Shown here piece after piece: positions 25,047 to 34,655 of a DNA stretch of 64,000 nucleotides. The notes under the pieces were generated by a model, which worked only from the letters and a program-made list of their open reading frames with translations, searched no databases and was not told the DNA's origin. This stretch comes from Stackebrandtia nassauensis DSM 44728 (GTDB lineage: Bacteria; Actinomycetota; Actinomycetes; Mycobacteriales; Micromonosporaceae): contig NC_013947.1 in assembly GCF_000024545.1 (NCBI RefSeq), positions 5,394,001 to 5,458,000 on the forward strand, read 5' to 3'. Positions within the stretch are counted from its first letter, which is position 1; every line of letters starts with the position of its first letter. Position numbers and translations under genes: made by a program.

Positions 25047-26045
25047 ATGGAGATCAAACGGGTTGACCCCTTCGACACCGAGGCCGTCGCGGCCTGGCAC
25101 GCCGCCTGGGCGGCCGGGGCCGGAGCAGGACGCGAAGACCCACCGATATGGACGGTTCCGGAGATCACCGCGACCCTGCGGGACGACAACCCGGATCGCA
25201 GCCTCATCTGGAACGCCTTCGCCGCCGTCGAGGACGGCGTGGTCGTGGGCGCCGCCGACATGCAGTACCCGACGAAGGACAACCCCACCCTCGTCGAGAT
25301 GGAGATCGACGTTCCGCCCGAGCACCGGGGCCGGGGTGTCGGCAGCGCGCTGTTCGAGCACCTGGCCGCACAGGCGGCCGAGCTGGGCCGCACCAACATC
25401 ATGACCTCGGTCAATCAGCCGATCGGCGCGCCCGAGGTACCGGGGGTGGCCTTCGCTACCAGGCACGGTTTCACCCGCCGCAACGTCGAGTTGCGGCGCG
25501 TCCTCGACCTGCCGGTTCCCGCCTCGATTCTCGACGAGCTGGCCGCCGAGGCCGAGCCCCATCTCGGCGGTTACCGCGTCGAGACCTGGGTCGGGCCGTG
25601 CCCGGACCGGTACGCCGAGCAGTACGCGCACCTGAAGTCGCTGCTGATGTCCCAAGCGCCCATCGGGGACATGGACTACGAACCGGAGGTGTGGAACGTG
25701 GAGCGGCTGCGCGCCGACGAGGCGCTGACGGCCAAACAGGACCGCACCCTGCTGACCGCGATCGCCGTGGCGCCGGACGGTTCGCTGGCCGGGCACACCC
25801 AGCTGGCGGTCCCCACCCACGACCCTCGGACCTACCAGTGGGACACGCTGGTGCTGCCCAAGCACCGCGGCCACCGGCTGGGACTGGCCCTCAAGGTCGC
25901 CAACCTGCGCGTCCTGTGCGAGAACTTCCCCGACCGCAAGACCAACCTCACCTGGAACGCCGAACAGAACGGCCCCATGAACGCCGTCAACGAGAAGCTC
26001 GGCTTCCGCGCCGTGGAGCGCCTGGAGGAATGGCAGCGTTCCTGA
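25047..26045 (+). CDS. Tandem GNAT acetyltransferase (two-domain)
   Basis: A 332-residue protein with two GNAT halves. The N-terminal domain (1-150) has EMEIDVPPEHRGRGVGSALFEHL with the complete acetyl-CoA loop R-G-R-G-V-G. The C-terminal half (175-330) has QWDTLVLPKHRGHRLGLALKVANLRVL (R-G-H-R-L-G) and ends ERLEEWQRS. This layout is shared with mycothiol synthase and with aminoglycoside or antibiotic acetyltransferases of actinobacteria; it is not MshD by eye. ATG 25047. It is separated from the convergent ABC permease by a strong terminator. Confidence 0.88.
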   Translation: MEIKRVDPFDTEAVAAWHAAWAAGAGAGREDPPIWTVPEITATLRDDNPDRSLIWNAFAAVEDGVVVGAADMQYPTKDNPTLVEMEIDVPPEHRGRGVGSALFEHLAAQAAELGRTNIMTSVNQPIGAPEVPGVAFATRHGFTRRNVELRRVLDLPVPASILDELAAEAEPHLGGYRVETWVGPCPDRYAEQYAHLKSLLMSQAPIGDMDYEPEVWNVERLRADEALTAKQDRTLLTAIAVAPDGSLAGHTQLAVPTHDPRTYQWDTLVLPKHRGHRLGLALKVANLRVLCENFPDRKTNLTWNAEQNGPMNAVNEKLGFRAVERLEEWQRS

Positions 26046-26055
26046 TCGACAGCTG

Positions 26056-26087
26056 GACGGGGCACCCGTGTCCATGGGTGCCCCGTC
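26056..26087. terminator. Bidirectional terminator between convergent genes
   Basis: Perfect 12-bp stem (GACGGGGCACCC) and eight-base loop between the GNAT stop (26045) and the ABC permease stop (26092). It can serve both strands. Confidence 0.75.
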
Positions 26088-26091
26088 GGCG

Positions 26092-26937
26092 TCAGTCGGT
26101 CCGGTCGAAGGCCGCGATCGCCGCGGCCAGCACCACCCCGGCGCACCCGACGGCCACCAGCACCTGAACCGCGACCGGCACCTGCCAGCCCCACCAGTCG
26201 ATACCGGAGTCGACCGTCGCCGTGGCGCTCGCGGGCAGGTCGAGGCTGCCGTAGACGACCGAGCGCATCGGCTGCACCACATAGGTCAGCGGGTTGAGTT
26301 TCGTCAGCACCGCGAGCCAGCCCGGCAGGTTCGCCATCGGGAACAGCGCGCCCGACAGGAACATCATCGGCGTGATGATGAGCTGCATCGTCGGCATGGC
26401 GGACTGGATCTGCTTGACCCGGGCCGACAGCAGCAACCCGATCGCGGTCAGCAGGAACGAGCCGACGAACAACAGCGCCAGCAGTTCCAGCAACAGCAGC
26501 GGGTGGTACGGCACCCCCACGAATCCGGCCAGCACCAGCAGGACGACACTCTGCACGGTCGCGGTGGTGGCGCCGCCGAGGCACTTGCCGACGATGATGG
26601 ACGCCTGCGACACCGGCGCCACCAGCATCTCCCGCAGGAACCCGAACTCGCGGTCCCACACCAGCGAGATGCCCGCGAACGCGGCGCTGAACAGCACCGA
26701 CATCGCCAGCACGCCCGGGAACAGGAAGGTGCGGAAGTCCACCGCGCCACCGGTGTCGACGACACTGGCCAGGCCGGTGCCCATGACGAACAGGAACAGC
26801 ACCGGTTGCAGCAGCATCGCCAGCATCCGGGTGGTGTCGTGCCGGAACCGGATCATCTCGCGGCGCCACACCATCGCGGCGGCGCGGGTCTCGTGGCTGA
26901 GTCGCCCGGGGTACTGGTGTATCGCGATGGTCGTCAT
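26092..26937 (-). CDS. ABC-2 type exporter permease (DrrB-like)
   Basis: A 281-residue permease with six TM helices, including MLAMLLQPVLFLFVMGTGLASV and FLFPGVLAMSVLFSAAFAGISLVWDREFGFLREMLVAPVSQASIIVGKCLGG. The latter is the DrrB/NodJ signature loop (REFG-x-L-REMLVAP). It partners the ATPase upstream; the ATG overlaps the ATPase stop (ATGA). A TetR repressor gene is divergent. DrrAB systems export drugs such as daunorubicin; the substrate here is unknown. Confidence 0.92.
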   Translation of the reverse strand: MTTIAIHQYPGRLSHETRAAAMVWRREMIRFRHDTTRMLAMLLQPVLFLFVMGTGLASVVDTGGAVDFRTFLFPGVLAMSVLFSAAFAGISLVWDREFGFLREMLVAPVSQASIIVGKCLGGATTATVQSVVLLVLAGFVGVPYHPLLLLELLALLFVGSFLLTAIGLLLSARVKQIQSAMPTMQLIITPMMFLSGALFPMANLPGWLAVLTKLNPLTYVVQPMRSVVYGSLDLPASATATVDSGIDWWGWQVPVAVQVLVAVGCAGVVLAAAIAAFDRTD

Positions 26938-27908
26938 CGCCGTCCTCCCATCATCGCCAGCGCGCCCTTCGTGCCGCCGGTCTCGGCGTCGCGCAGGGTG
27001 CGTCCGGTGTGTGCCATGAATACGTCGTCGAGGCTGGGCCGGGTCACGGTGACGCTGTCGATGCCGACGCCGAGCTCGGTGACCAGCCTCGGGATGAACT
27101 GCGCGCCTTCGGAGACGGCGAAGGTCACCTGGTGCTCGTGGGTGGCGGCCTCGATGCCGAACCGCTCCGCCAGCCGAACTATCGCGGCCGCGTCGTCGGC
27201 GGTGCGCAGTTGGACGCGGTCGGCGCCGACGCCGCGTTTGAGCGCGTCGGGGGTGTCGGTCACCACGATCCGGCCGTCGTCGATGATCGCGATCCGGTCA
27301 CAGTGGTCGGCTTCGTCCATATAGTGCGTGGTGACGAAGATCGTGATGTCCTGGGTGCGGCGCAGCTGTCCGATGTAGTCCCAGATGGCCGCGCGGGTCT
27401 GTGGATCCAGCCCGATGGTGGGTTCGTCGAGGAACAGCACCGACGGCGCGTGCATCAGGCCCCGGCCGATCTCCAGCCGCCGTTTCATGCCGCCGGAGAA
27501 GGTCTTGACCGCGTCCCGACGCCGGTCGGCCAGGTCGACCATCTCCAGGACGACGCCGATGCGTTCGCGCAGCAGCGAACGCGGCATGCCGTACAGCTCG
27601 CCGTGGAAGGCCAGGTTCTGCTCGGCCGTCAGGTAGGCGTCCAATGTGGGTTCCTGGAACACCAGCCCGATGGCGCGGCGCACCGCCGCCCGGTCGCGGC
27701 CGACGTCCCACCCGGCGACCTCGGCGGTGCCGGAAGTGGGTGTCGACAGCGTGCACAGGATCTTGATCGTGGTGGTCTTGCCCGCCCCGTTGGGGCCGAG
27801 GAAGCCGAACATCTCCCCCTTGCCGACGTCGAGGTCGATGCCGCGCACCGCCTCAACGGAGCCGAAGCTCTTCGTCAGTCCGCGTACCCGGACCGCCGGT
27901 GTCGTCAT
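26934..27908 (-). CDS. ABC exporter ATP-binding subunit (DrrA-like)
   Basis: A 324-residue ATPase. Walker A is GPNGAGKTTT (about residue 36), the signature is FSGGMKRRLEIGRGL, Walker B is SVLFLDEPTIGLD, followed by the H-loop VTTHYMDEADH. The extra C-terminal domain (about 230-324, LAERFGIEAATHEHQVTF, TVTRPSLDDVFMAHTGRTLRDAE) is typical of DrrA-type drug exporters. First gene of a two-gene operon. A TetR-type operator lies at 27919-27935 just before its start. Confidence 0.94.
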   Translation of the reverse strand: MTTPAVRVRGLTKSFGSVEAVRGIDLDVGKGEMFGFLGPNGAGKTTTIKILCTLSTPTSGTAEVAGWDVGRDRAAVRRAIGLVFQEPTLDAYLTAEQNLAFHGELYGMPRSLLRERIGVVLEMVDLADRRRDAVKTFSGGMKRRLEIGRGLMHAPSVLFLDEPTIGLDPQTRAAIWDYIGQLRRTQDITIFVTTHYMDEADHCDRIAIIDDGRIVVTDTPDALKRGVGADRVQLRTADDAAAIVRLAERFGIEAATHEHQVTFAVSEGAQFIPRLVTELGVGIDSVTVTRPSLDDVFMAHTGRTLRDAETGGTKGALAMMGGRR

Positions 27909-27918
27909 GATCTTGCCT

Positions 27919-27935
27919 CTCTAACGGTGTTTGAG
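27919..27935. promoter_or_regulatory. TetR operator half, DrrA side
   Basis: CTCTAACGGTGTTTGAG, an imperfect dyad (TCTAAC/GTTTGA around GGT). Together with the copy at 27950-27962 it lies in the divergent promoter between the ABC operon and the TetR gene. The 13-base arms CTCTAACGGTGTT and AACACTGTTAGAG are also inverted relative to each other, with 12 of 13 bases matching. Confidence 0.6.
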
Positions 27936-27949
27936 AAGCCCATGATGCC

Positions 27950-27962
27950 CTAACACTGTTAG
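27950..27962. promoter_or_regulatory. TetR operator half, TetR side
   Basis: CTAACACTGTTAG is a perfect 13-base dyad around a central C, ten bases before the TetR ATG. It probably mediates autoregulation. It shares the AAC-N3-GTT core with the sites at 27919 and at 56475/56494. Confidence 0.65.
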
Positions 27963-27972
27963 AGTGTCAACC

Positions 27973-28644
27973 ATGAGTGTGACCAGGGATGACATCGTGC
28001 GCGAGGCCGTCGAGCTGCTCAAGCAGGACGGCCTGGACGCGTTGAGTCTGCGAAAACTGGCCGCCCGGCTGAAGATCACGGCCCCGACGCTGTACTGGCA
28101 CGTGGCGAACAAGCGCGAACTGCTGGACCTGGTGGCCGAGGAACTGGTGCGGGCGCAGCGTGAAACCCAGCTGCCCGAACCACCGCCGGGCCAGCCATGG
28201 TGGGACTGGCTGCGACTTCGCCTGTGGGACATGTTCGACGCGCTCATCACGATCCGCGACGCCCCCCGGGTGCTGGCGGGCAACCGGCCGCGGCTGGAAT
28301 CGTTGAGCCACATCGACCAGACCCTCAAGACGCTCATGGACGCCGGCCTGCCGCCCGCCGACGCGCAGCAGGCGCTGTTCACGCTCGGCTCATACGTCGT
28401 GGGTTCGGCGATCGAATGGCAGGCCGAGGCCGACCGCGCCCGCGAGGGCATCGGCATCGACGCCGAGGTGGTCACGGCGATCAAGAGCGGCGAGTTCCCC
28501 CACATCGAGATCGCCATGCGCGGCGTCAACGAGCAGCCGCCCGAGGCCACCTTCGGGTTCGGGCTCGACCTGCTCATCGACGCGCTGCGCGCCCGCTACG
28601 CGCCGGACCACGACCGCGACACCCCGCTGTCCGTCGAGTCGTAA
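27973..28644 (+). CDS. TetR family regulator of the DrrAB-like exporter
   Basis: A 223-residue protein. The HTH VTRDDIVREAVELLKQDGLDALSLRKLAARLKITAPTLYWHVANKRELLDLVAEELV is the true TetR class type (LYWHV-x-NK-x-x-LL). The C-terminal TetR_C domain is recognisable (HIDQTLKTLMDAGLPPADAQQALFTLGSYVVGSAIEWQAEADR). ATG 27973 chosen; GTG 27964 is in frame. It faces the exporter operon across two dyads. It probably represses the exporter until a drug-like ligand binds. Confidence 0.93.
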   Translation: MSVTRDDIVREAVELLKQDGLDALSLRKLAARLKITAPTLYWHVANKRELLDLVAEELVRAQRETQLPEPPPGQPWWDWLRLRLWDMFDALITIRDAPRVLAGNRPRLESLSHIDQTLKTLMDAGLPPADAQQALFTLGSYVVGSAIEWQAEADRAREGIGIDAEVVTAIKSGEFPHIEIAMRGVNEQPPEATFGFGLDLLIDALRARYAPDHDRDTPLSVES

Positions 28645-28686
28645 CGGGTTGGCGGCCCCCGCCGCGACCGGGTACCGTTCCGGCTC

Positions 28687-30009
28687 GTGCTTCCTGTCGA
28701 CATCCGCGCCCTGGTCCCGCATCCGGAGGGCACCGCCGTCTGGGTCATCGAAACCGACGGCGGCCTCGCGCTGCCGTCCGTCACGATCGACGCGGACGGT
28801 CCGAACGACGACCTCGCGCCGAAACTGGCCGCCTTGGCCAAGGCGCACGGCATCGACTCGCCGTTCCTGCGCCGCGTCGGCCTGACGAAACACGACGGAC
28901 GCGACCTGATCCTCAAGGAGTTCGAACCGCTGCCCGCCACCGGCAGACGGTGGCTGCCCTTGGACGAGCTGGCACGGCTGGACCTGCCCGAGGACCTGCG
29001 GCCCGCCCTGGCCACCTGGACCGCCTACCAGCGCGGCGCGGAATACCCCGAGTTCCGGCCCGCGTGGACCCGCCCCGGCTGGCATGCGAGCACCCGACGG
29101 TGGCTGACCGACCAGCTGACGCGGCGCGACATCGAGCCCGTCGGCGAGCCGACGCTGGTGCAGCAGTGGGCGATCTCCTCGGTGTTGAAGCAGCCCACTC
29201 GCGAGCACGGCGACCACTACCTCAAGTCGGTGTTCGGCAGCCCCGGGCGGGCGTTCTGGCACGAACCGGCGCTGTCGGCGACCCTCGCCCGCGAGCACCC
29301 CGGCCAGGTCCCTGCCGTCACGACGATCGACTCCGACCGGGGCCTGATGCTCATGCCCGACATGGGAATCACCTACGTCGACGAATTCCCGGTCGAGCGC
29401 TGGGACGGCGGCCTGCGGGTGCTGGCCGAGATCCAGCGGCACTGGGCCAACCGCCGCGACGAACTGCTGGCGTTGGGCTGCCCCGACCGCGACTTCGCCA
29501 CCACCGCCGACCAGCTCGCCGCCGCGCTGGCGGATCCGCTGTTCGCCGACAAACTCGACCCTGCCGTCCACAAGCGAGTCTCGGAGCTGATGCCGCGCTG
29601 GCGTCAGCTGCTACTGGACGCGACACAGTGGCCGGTCCCGCTGTCCCTGTCGCACGGCGATTTCCACCCCGGCAACGTCGGACTGCGCGCCGACGGCAGC
29701 ACCTGCGTCTTCGACTGGTCGGACGGCGCCTGGAGCCACCCGTTCCTGGACGTGGAGGTCTACGTCCGCAACAGCGGCGAGGCCCAGACGCGACTGTGGG
29801 ACGTCTACCTGGACCACTGGACCGACTACGCGCCGCTTTCCGAACTGCGGCAACTGATCCCGTCGGTGAACCTGCTCGGACTGCTGTACCGCACGGTCAC
29901 CTACCACGGCCTGTTGACCAATGTCGACCCCGACGATCGGTTCGTGTTCGGCGAGTTCGCCGAACTGCACTGGACCAAGTCGCTGGAAGCCTGGGACGCG
30001 ATGGCCTAG
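28687..30009 (+). CDS. APH-like phosphotransferase
   Basis: A 440-residue protein of the aminoglycoside phosphotransferase/choline kinase fold. The C-terminal half has the Brenner catalytic loop LSLSHGDFHPGNVGL (Asp of HGDFHPGN) and the metal site STCVFDWSDGAW. The N-terminal half has an unusual additional domain of about 130 residues (MLPVDIRALVPHPEGTAVWVIETDGGLALPSVTI, resembling the HAD/NUDIX-linked N-domains of other actinobacterial APHs). Start ATG-like at 28687 after a 40-bp gap from the TetR gene. Substrate unknown; resistance should not be assumed. Its stop overlaps the convergent acidic-protein stop (CTAG, 30006-30009). Confidence 0.85.
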   Translation: MLPVDIRALVPHPEGTAVWVIETDGGLALPSVTIDADGPNDDLAPKLAALAKAHGIDSPFLRRVGLTKHDGRDLILKEFEPLPATGRRWLPLDELARLDLPEDLRPALATWTAYQRGAEYPEFRPAWTRPGWHASTRRWLTDQLTRRDIEPVGEPTLVQQWAISSVLKQPTREHGDHYLKSVFGSPGRAFWHEPALSATLAREHPGQVPAVTTIDSDRGLMLMPDMGITYVDEFPVERWDGGLRVLAEIQRHWANRRDELLALGCPDRDFATTADQLAAALADPLFADKLDPAVHKRVSELMPRWRQLLLDATQWPVPLSLSHGDFHPGNVGLRADGSTCVFDWSDGAWSHPFLDVEVYVRNSGEAQTRLWDVYLDHWTDYAPLSELRQLIPSVNLLGLLYRTVTYHGLLTNVDPDDRFVFGEFAELHWTKSLEAWDAMA

Positions 30010-30470
30010 TCGGCTGACACGGTGGCGTCCTCGGCGGCGTCCTCATCCTCGGTGTCGGCGGCCGAGTCGATCGCCTCCTTGCAGAACGCGGCCAGGTCGA
30101 TCGGCCCCAGGAACCGTTCGGTGATGATGGAACGGATCACCAGCATGCTGATGTCGAACAGGTCGTCGCCGTCGATGGCGTCGAACTCGTCGTAGTCCCC
30201 CAGGCCGCCACGCAGCACCGCCGTGACGTCCTCGGTGTCGGCCAGCGCCGCCGCGTCCGGGTACTTCCGCCGCAGCTCGGCGGCGAACACGGTCAGCAGC
30301 CGCTCGTCCTCGACCTCGCCCTCGTACTTCATGTCCAATGCGTCCACAAGGGCCGACAACACCACCGCCAGCGCGTCATCGGAACCCAACCGTCGCAAGG
30401 CATCGGCGGGGATCTCCGCGTCCTCGGTGGCGATCGCCTCCAGGATTGTCGTAGCGTCGGCTCGGTTCAC
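30006..30470 (-). CDS. Small acidic cytoplasmic protein, unknown function
   Basis: A 154-residue protein from GTG 30470 with GAGGAG about eight bases upstream. It is strongly acidic, mostly helical (MNRADATTILEAIATEDAEIPADALRRLG; LSALVDALDMKYEGEVEDERLLTVFAAELRRKYPD; ISMLVIRSIITERFLGPIDLAAFCKEAID) and ends in an Asp/Glu-rich tail (SAADTEDEDAAEDATVSAD). The frame stays open upstream for over 1.5 kb antisense to the MFS gene; that part is an artefact. Family not recognised. It is convergent with the APH-like gene. Confidence 0.75.
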   Translation of the reverse strand: MNRADATTILEAIATEDAEIPADALRRLGSDDALAVVLSALVDALDMKYEGEVEDERLLTVFAAELRRKYPDAAALADTEDVTAVLRGGLGDYDEFDAIDGDDLFDISMLVIRSIITERFLGPIDLAAFCKEAIDSAADTEDEDAAEDATVSAD

Positions 30471-30562
30471 GGCTGCTCCTCGGCTGCGGGTGGCGTTGCC
30501 CCGAAACGGTAACAGCCGCACTGTGGGCCGCCTCACCCGTGATGGCACGGACAAACCCCTCG

Positions 30563-30580
30563 AAGGAAAACGTTTTCCTT
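30563..30580. promoter_or_regulatory. Perfect 18-bp palindromic operator (LacI-like) before the DHA2 exporter
   Basis: AAGGAAAACGTTTTCCTT is a perfect palindrome with a central CG and AAACGTTT core, the typical LacI/GalR-family operator form. It lies 46 bases before the exporter ATG; GATAGT (30581-30586), directly after it, could be the -10 box. No LacI-type gene lies in the window. The adjacent acidic-protein gene (start 30470) is divergent and may share the site. Confidence 0.65.
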
Positions 30581-30626
30581 GATAGTGTCGATCTCGGTTT
30601 CGCCCGCCCCCGGAAAGGACCTCCCC

Positions 30627-32069
30627 ATGACAGCCCCCGCCGCCGTGACAGCCACCTCGACGGCGGACGGCGGCGCGGCGAGACGCGGGCCGATGCTGGC
30701 CACCCTGCTGATCGCCTGGTTCATGGCCCAGTTCGACTTCTTCGTCGTCAACGTGGCCGCGCCCTCGTTGTCCCACAACCTGAACGTCACCCCCGCCGCC
30801 CTGGAACTCGTCGTCGGCGGCTACGCCTTCACCTACGCGGCGGGCATGATCACCGGCGGACGACTGGGCGACCGGCTCGGCCACCGACGCATGTTCGTCT
30901 ACGGCATGGCCGCGTTCACCCTCGCGTCCGTCCTGTGCGGCCTGGCGATGAACCCGGGGCAGCTCATCGCCTTCCGGCTGTTGCAGGGCCTGACCGGCGC
31001 GGCGATGGTGCCCCAGGTCCTGGCCCTCATCACCGCCACCTTTCCGGTCGCCGAGCGCCCCAAGGCCCTGGGCTGGTACGCGCTCACCGGCGGCCTGGCC
31101 TCCATCTCCGGCCAGGTGCTGGGCGGCCTGCTGGTGGACGTGAACCTGTTCGGCCTGGAGTGGCGCACCATCTTCCTCATCAACCTGCCCATCGGCCTGC
31201 TCACGGTCCCGCTGGCCCTGAAACTGTTGCCCCGCCACACACCCGGCGCCCGCATCGGCCTGGACCCGGTCGGCGCCATCGGCATGGCCCTGACACTGGG
31301 AGCGGTCCTGGTGCCGTTGGGTCTGGGCAACAGCCAGCACTGGCCGCTGTGGACCTGGCTGAGCCTCGGCGCGGCGGTGCCGCTGGCGGTGTTCACGGTG
31401 TGGTGGCAGCGCCGCCTGCACCGCGGCGGCGGCCAGCCGGTGCTGGAACTGGCGCTGTTCAAGGTGAAGACCTACGCGGCCGGAATGGCCGCCGGAGCCG
31501 CGTTCATGGTCTACTGGGCCGGGTTCATGTTCACCCTCGCACTGTTGCTCCAAAGTGGCTACGAGTTCACGGCTTTCCAAGCCGGACTGTGCTTCCTGCC
31601 GATGGGCGTCCTGTTCTCCACCGCCGCGCTGGCGGGCGGCCGACTGGTGCGACGGTTCGGGCTGCGGGTGCCCCTCACCGGCTCCATCATCGTCCTCATA
31701 GGCCTGTTGGTCGCGATCGCCGCCATGTGGACCTCCACCGACGCGGCGAACCTGCCGCTGCTCATCGTCGGCTTCAGCATCATGGGCACCGGCAACGGAC
31801 TGCTGCTGCCGCAACTGGTCAGCGCCTCGCTGACCGAGGTGCGCCGCGAGCAGGCGGGCATCGGCGCGGGCATGGTCGCCACCAGCCAACAGTTCGCCCA
31901 GGCCGCGGGCGCGGCGATCCTGGGCGCGGTGTTCTTCGCCGTGGTCCACAACCGCGAGGGCCTGGCCGCCTACGACACCGCGATGGAACGGGTGCTGTAC
32001 ATCGACCTGGGGCTGCTGGCCGTGGTCGCGAGCCTGGTCATCTACCTGCACCGTCATGCGAAACTGTGA
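30627..32069 (+). CDS. MFS exporter, DHA2 family (14 TM, EmrB/QacA type)
   Basis: A 480-residue drug:H+ antiporter. After a cytoplasmic N-tail, TM1 includes LIAWFMAQFDFFVVNVAAPSLSHNL (motif D1 region, FD at the usual acidic site). Motif A is GGRLGDRLGHRRMFV and motif C-like segments follow (GLASISGQVLGGLLVD). Fourteen TMs fit. Start ATG 30627 with AAAGGA upstream; an ATG further upstream at 30579 lies inside the palindrome. It is followed two bases later by a VOC-family gene, so both are co-transcribed. Probably exports a small toxic molecule. Confidence 0.9.
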   Translation: MTAPAAVTATSTADGGAARRGPMLATLLIAWFMAQFDFFVVNVAAPSLSHNLNVTPAALELVVGGYAFTYAAGMITGGRLGDRLGHRRMFVYGMAAFTLASVLCGLAMNPGQLIAFRLLQGLTGAAMVPQVLALITATFPVAERPKALGWYALTGGLASISGQVLGGLLVDVNLFGLEWRTIFLINLPIGLLTVPLALKLLPRHTPGARIGLDPVGAIGMALTLGAVLVPLGLGNSQHWPLWTWLSLGAAVPLAVFTVWWQRRLHRGGGQPVLELALFKVKTYAAGMAAGAAFMVYWAGFMFTLALLLQSGYEFTAFQAGLCFLPMGVLFSTAALAGGRLVRRFGLRVPLTGSIIVLIGLLVAIAAMWTSTDAANLPLLIVGFSIMGTGNGLLLPQLVSASLTEVRREQAGIGAGMVATSQQFAQAAGAAILGAVFFAVVHNREGLAAYDTAMERVLYIDLGLLAVVASLVIYLHRHAKL

Positions 32070-32071
32070 CC

Positions 32072-32404
32072 ATGGTGACCATCGGATCGATAGTTCTACA
32101 CGTATCGGACAACATCCGGGCGGCCGAGTTCTGGAAGGGCGCGCTGGGATACGTCGCCCTGCCGAACAACCCGGACTTCCTGGCCCCGGCCGACGGCAAC
32201 GGCCCCCGGCTGCACCTGGACGAGGACGACCGCACCCACCTCGACCTGTACGCGGCCGACAAGCGGGAGCAGGAGGCCGAGGTCGAGCGGCTCATCTCCC
32301 TGGGCGCCAAGCGCGTCGACTGGGACTACCCCGACGGCGCCGACTTCGTGGTGCTGGCCGATCCCGACGGCAACCTGTTCTGCGTGATCGACACCAGCCA
32401 CTAG
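32072..32404 (+). CDS. VOC (glyoxalase/bleomycin-resistance fold) protein
   Basis: A 110-residue single VOC module: VTIGSIVLHVSDNIRAAEFWKGALGYVALPN, DEDDRTHLDLYAADKREQEAEVERLISLGAKRVDW and FVVLADPDGNLFCVIDT. Metal-type residues H (LHV), H/D (THLDLY) and the closing D/E region are present. ATG 32072; a GTG at 32066 would overlap the exporter stop as GTGA. Co-transcribed with the DHA2 exporter, which suggests a linked role in detoxification or drug sequestration. Close relatives are annotated as glyoxalase-like; activity unknown. Confidence 0.85.
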   Translation: MVTIGSIVLHVSDNIRAAEFWKGALGYVALPNNPDFLAPADGNGPRLHLDEDDRTHLDLYAADKREQEAEVERLISLGAKRVDWDYPDGADFVVLADPDGNLFCVIDTSH

Positions 32405-32434
32405 CCACGGCCGATCCCCGCCGACGGCGGCGGC

Positions 32435-34536
<2,102 letters not shown>

Positions 34537-34655
34537 ACCGAGGGGCCTACTCCCATTGGCGGATACGGATACTGGCTCAAACGCGTGACGCCCAGACGGC
34601 GCCTGGCTCTGTCGAACCATGCTCTCGTCTGGGCGCCACGTCAGCGTTTCAGCTT

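Noticed and set aside
30471-32057. Upstream part of a 683-codon frame on the minus strand.
   Set aside because: Antisense to the DHA2 exporter and very Gly/Gln/Arg/His-rich; only the C-terminal 154 residues with an SD are a plausible gene.
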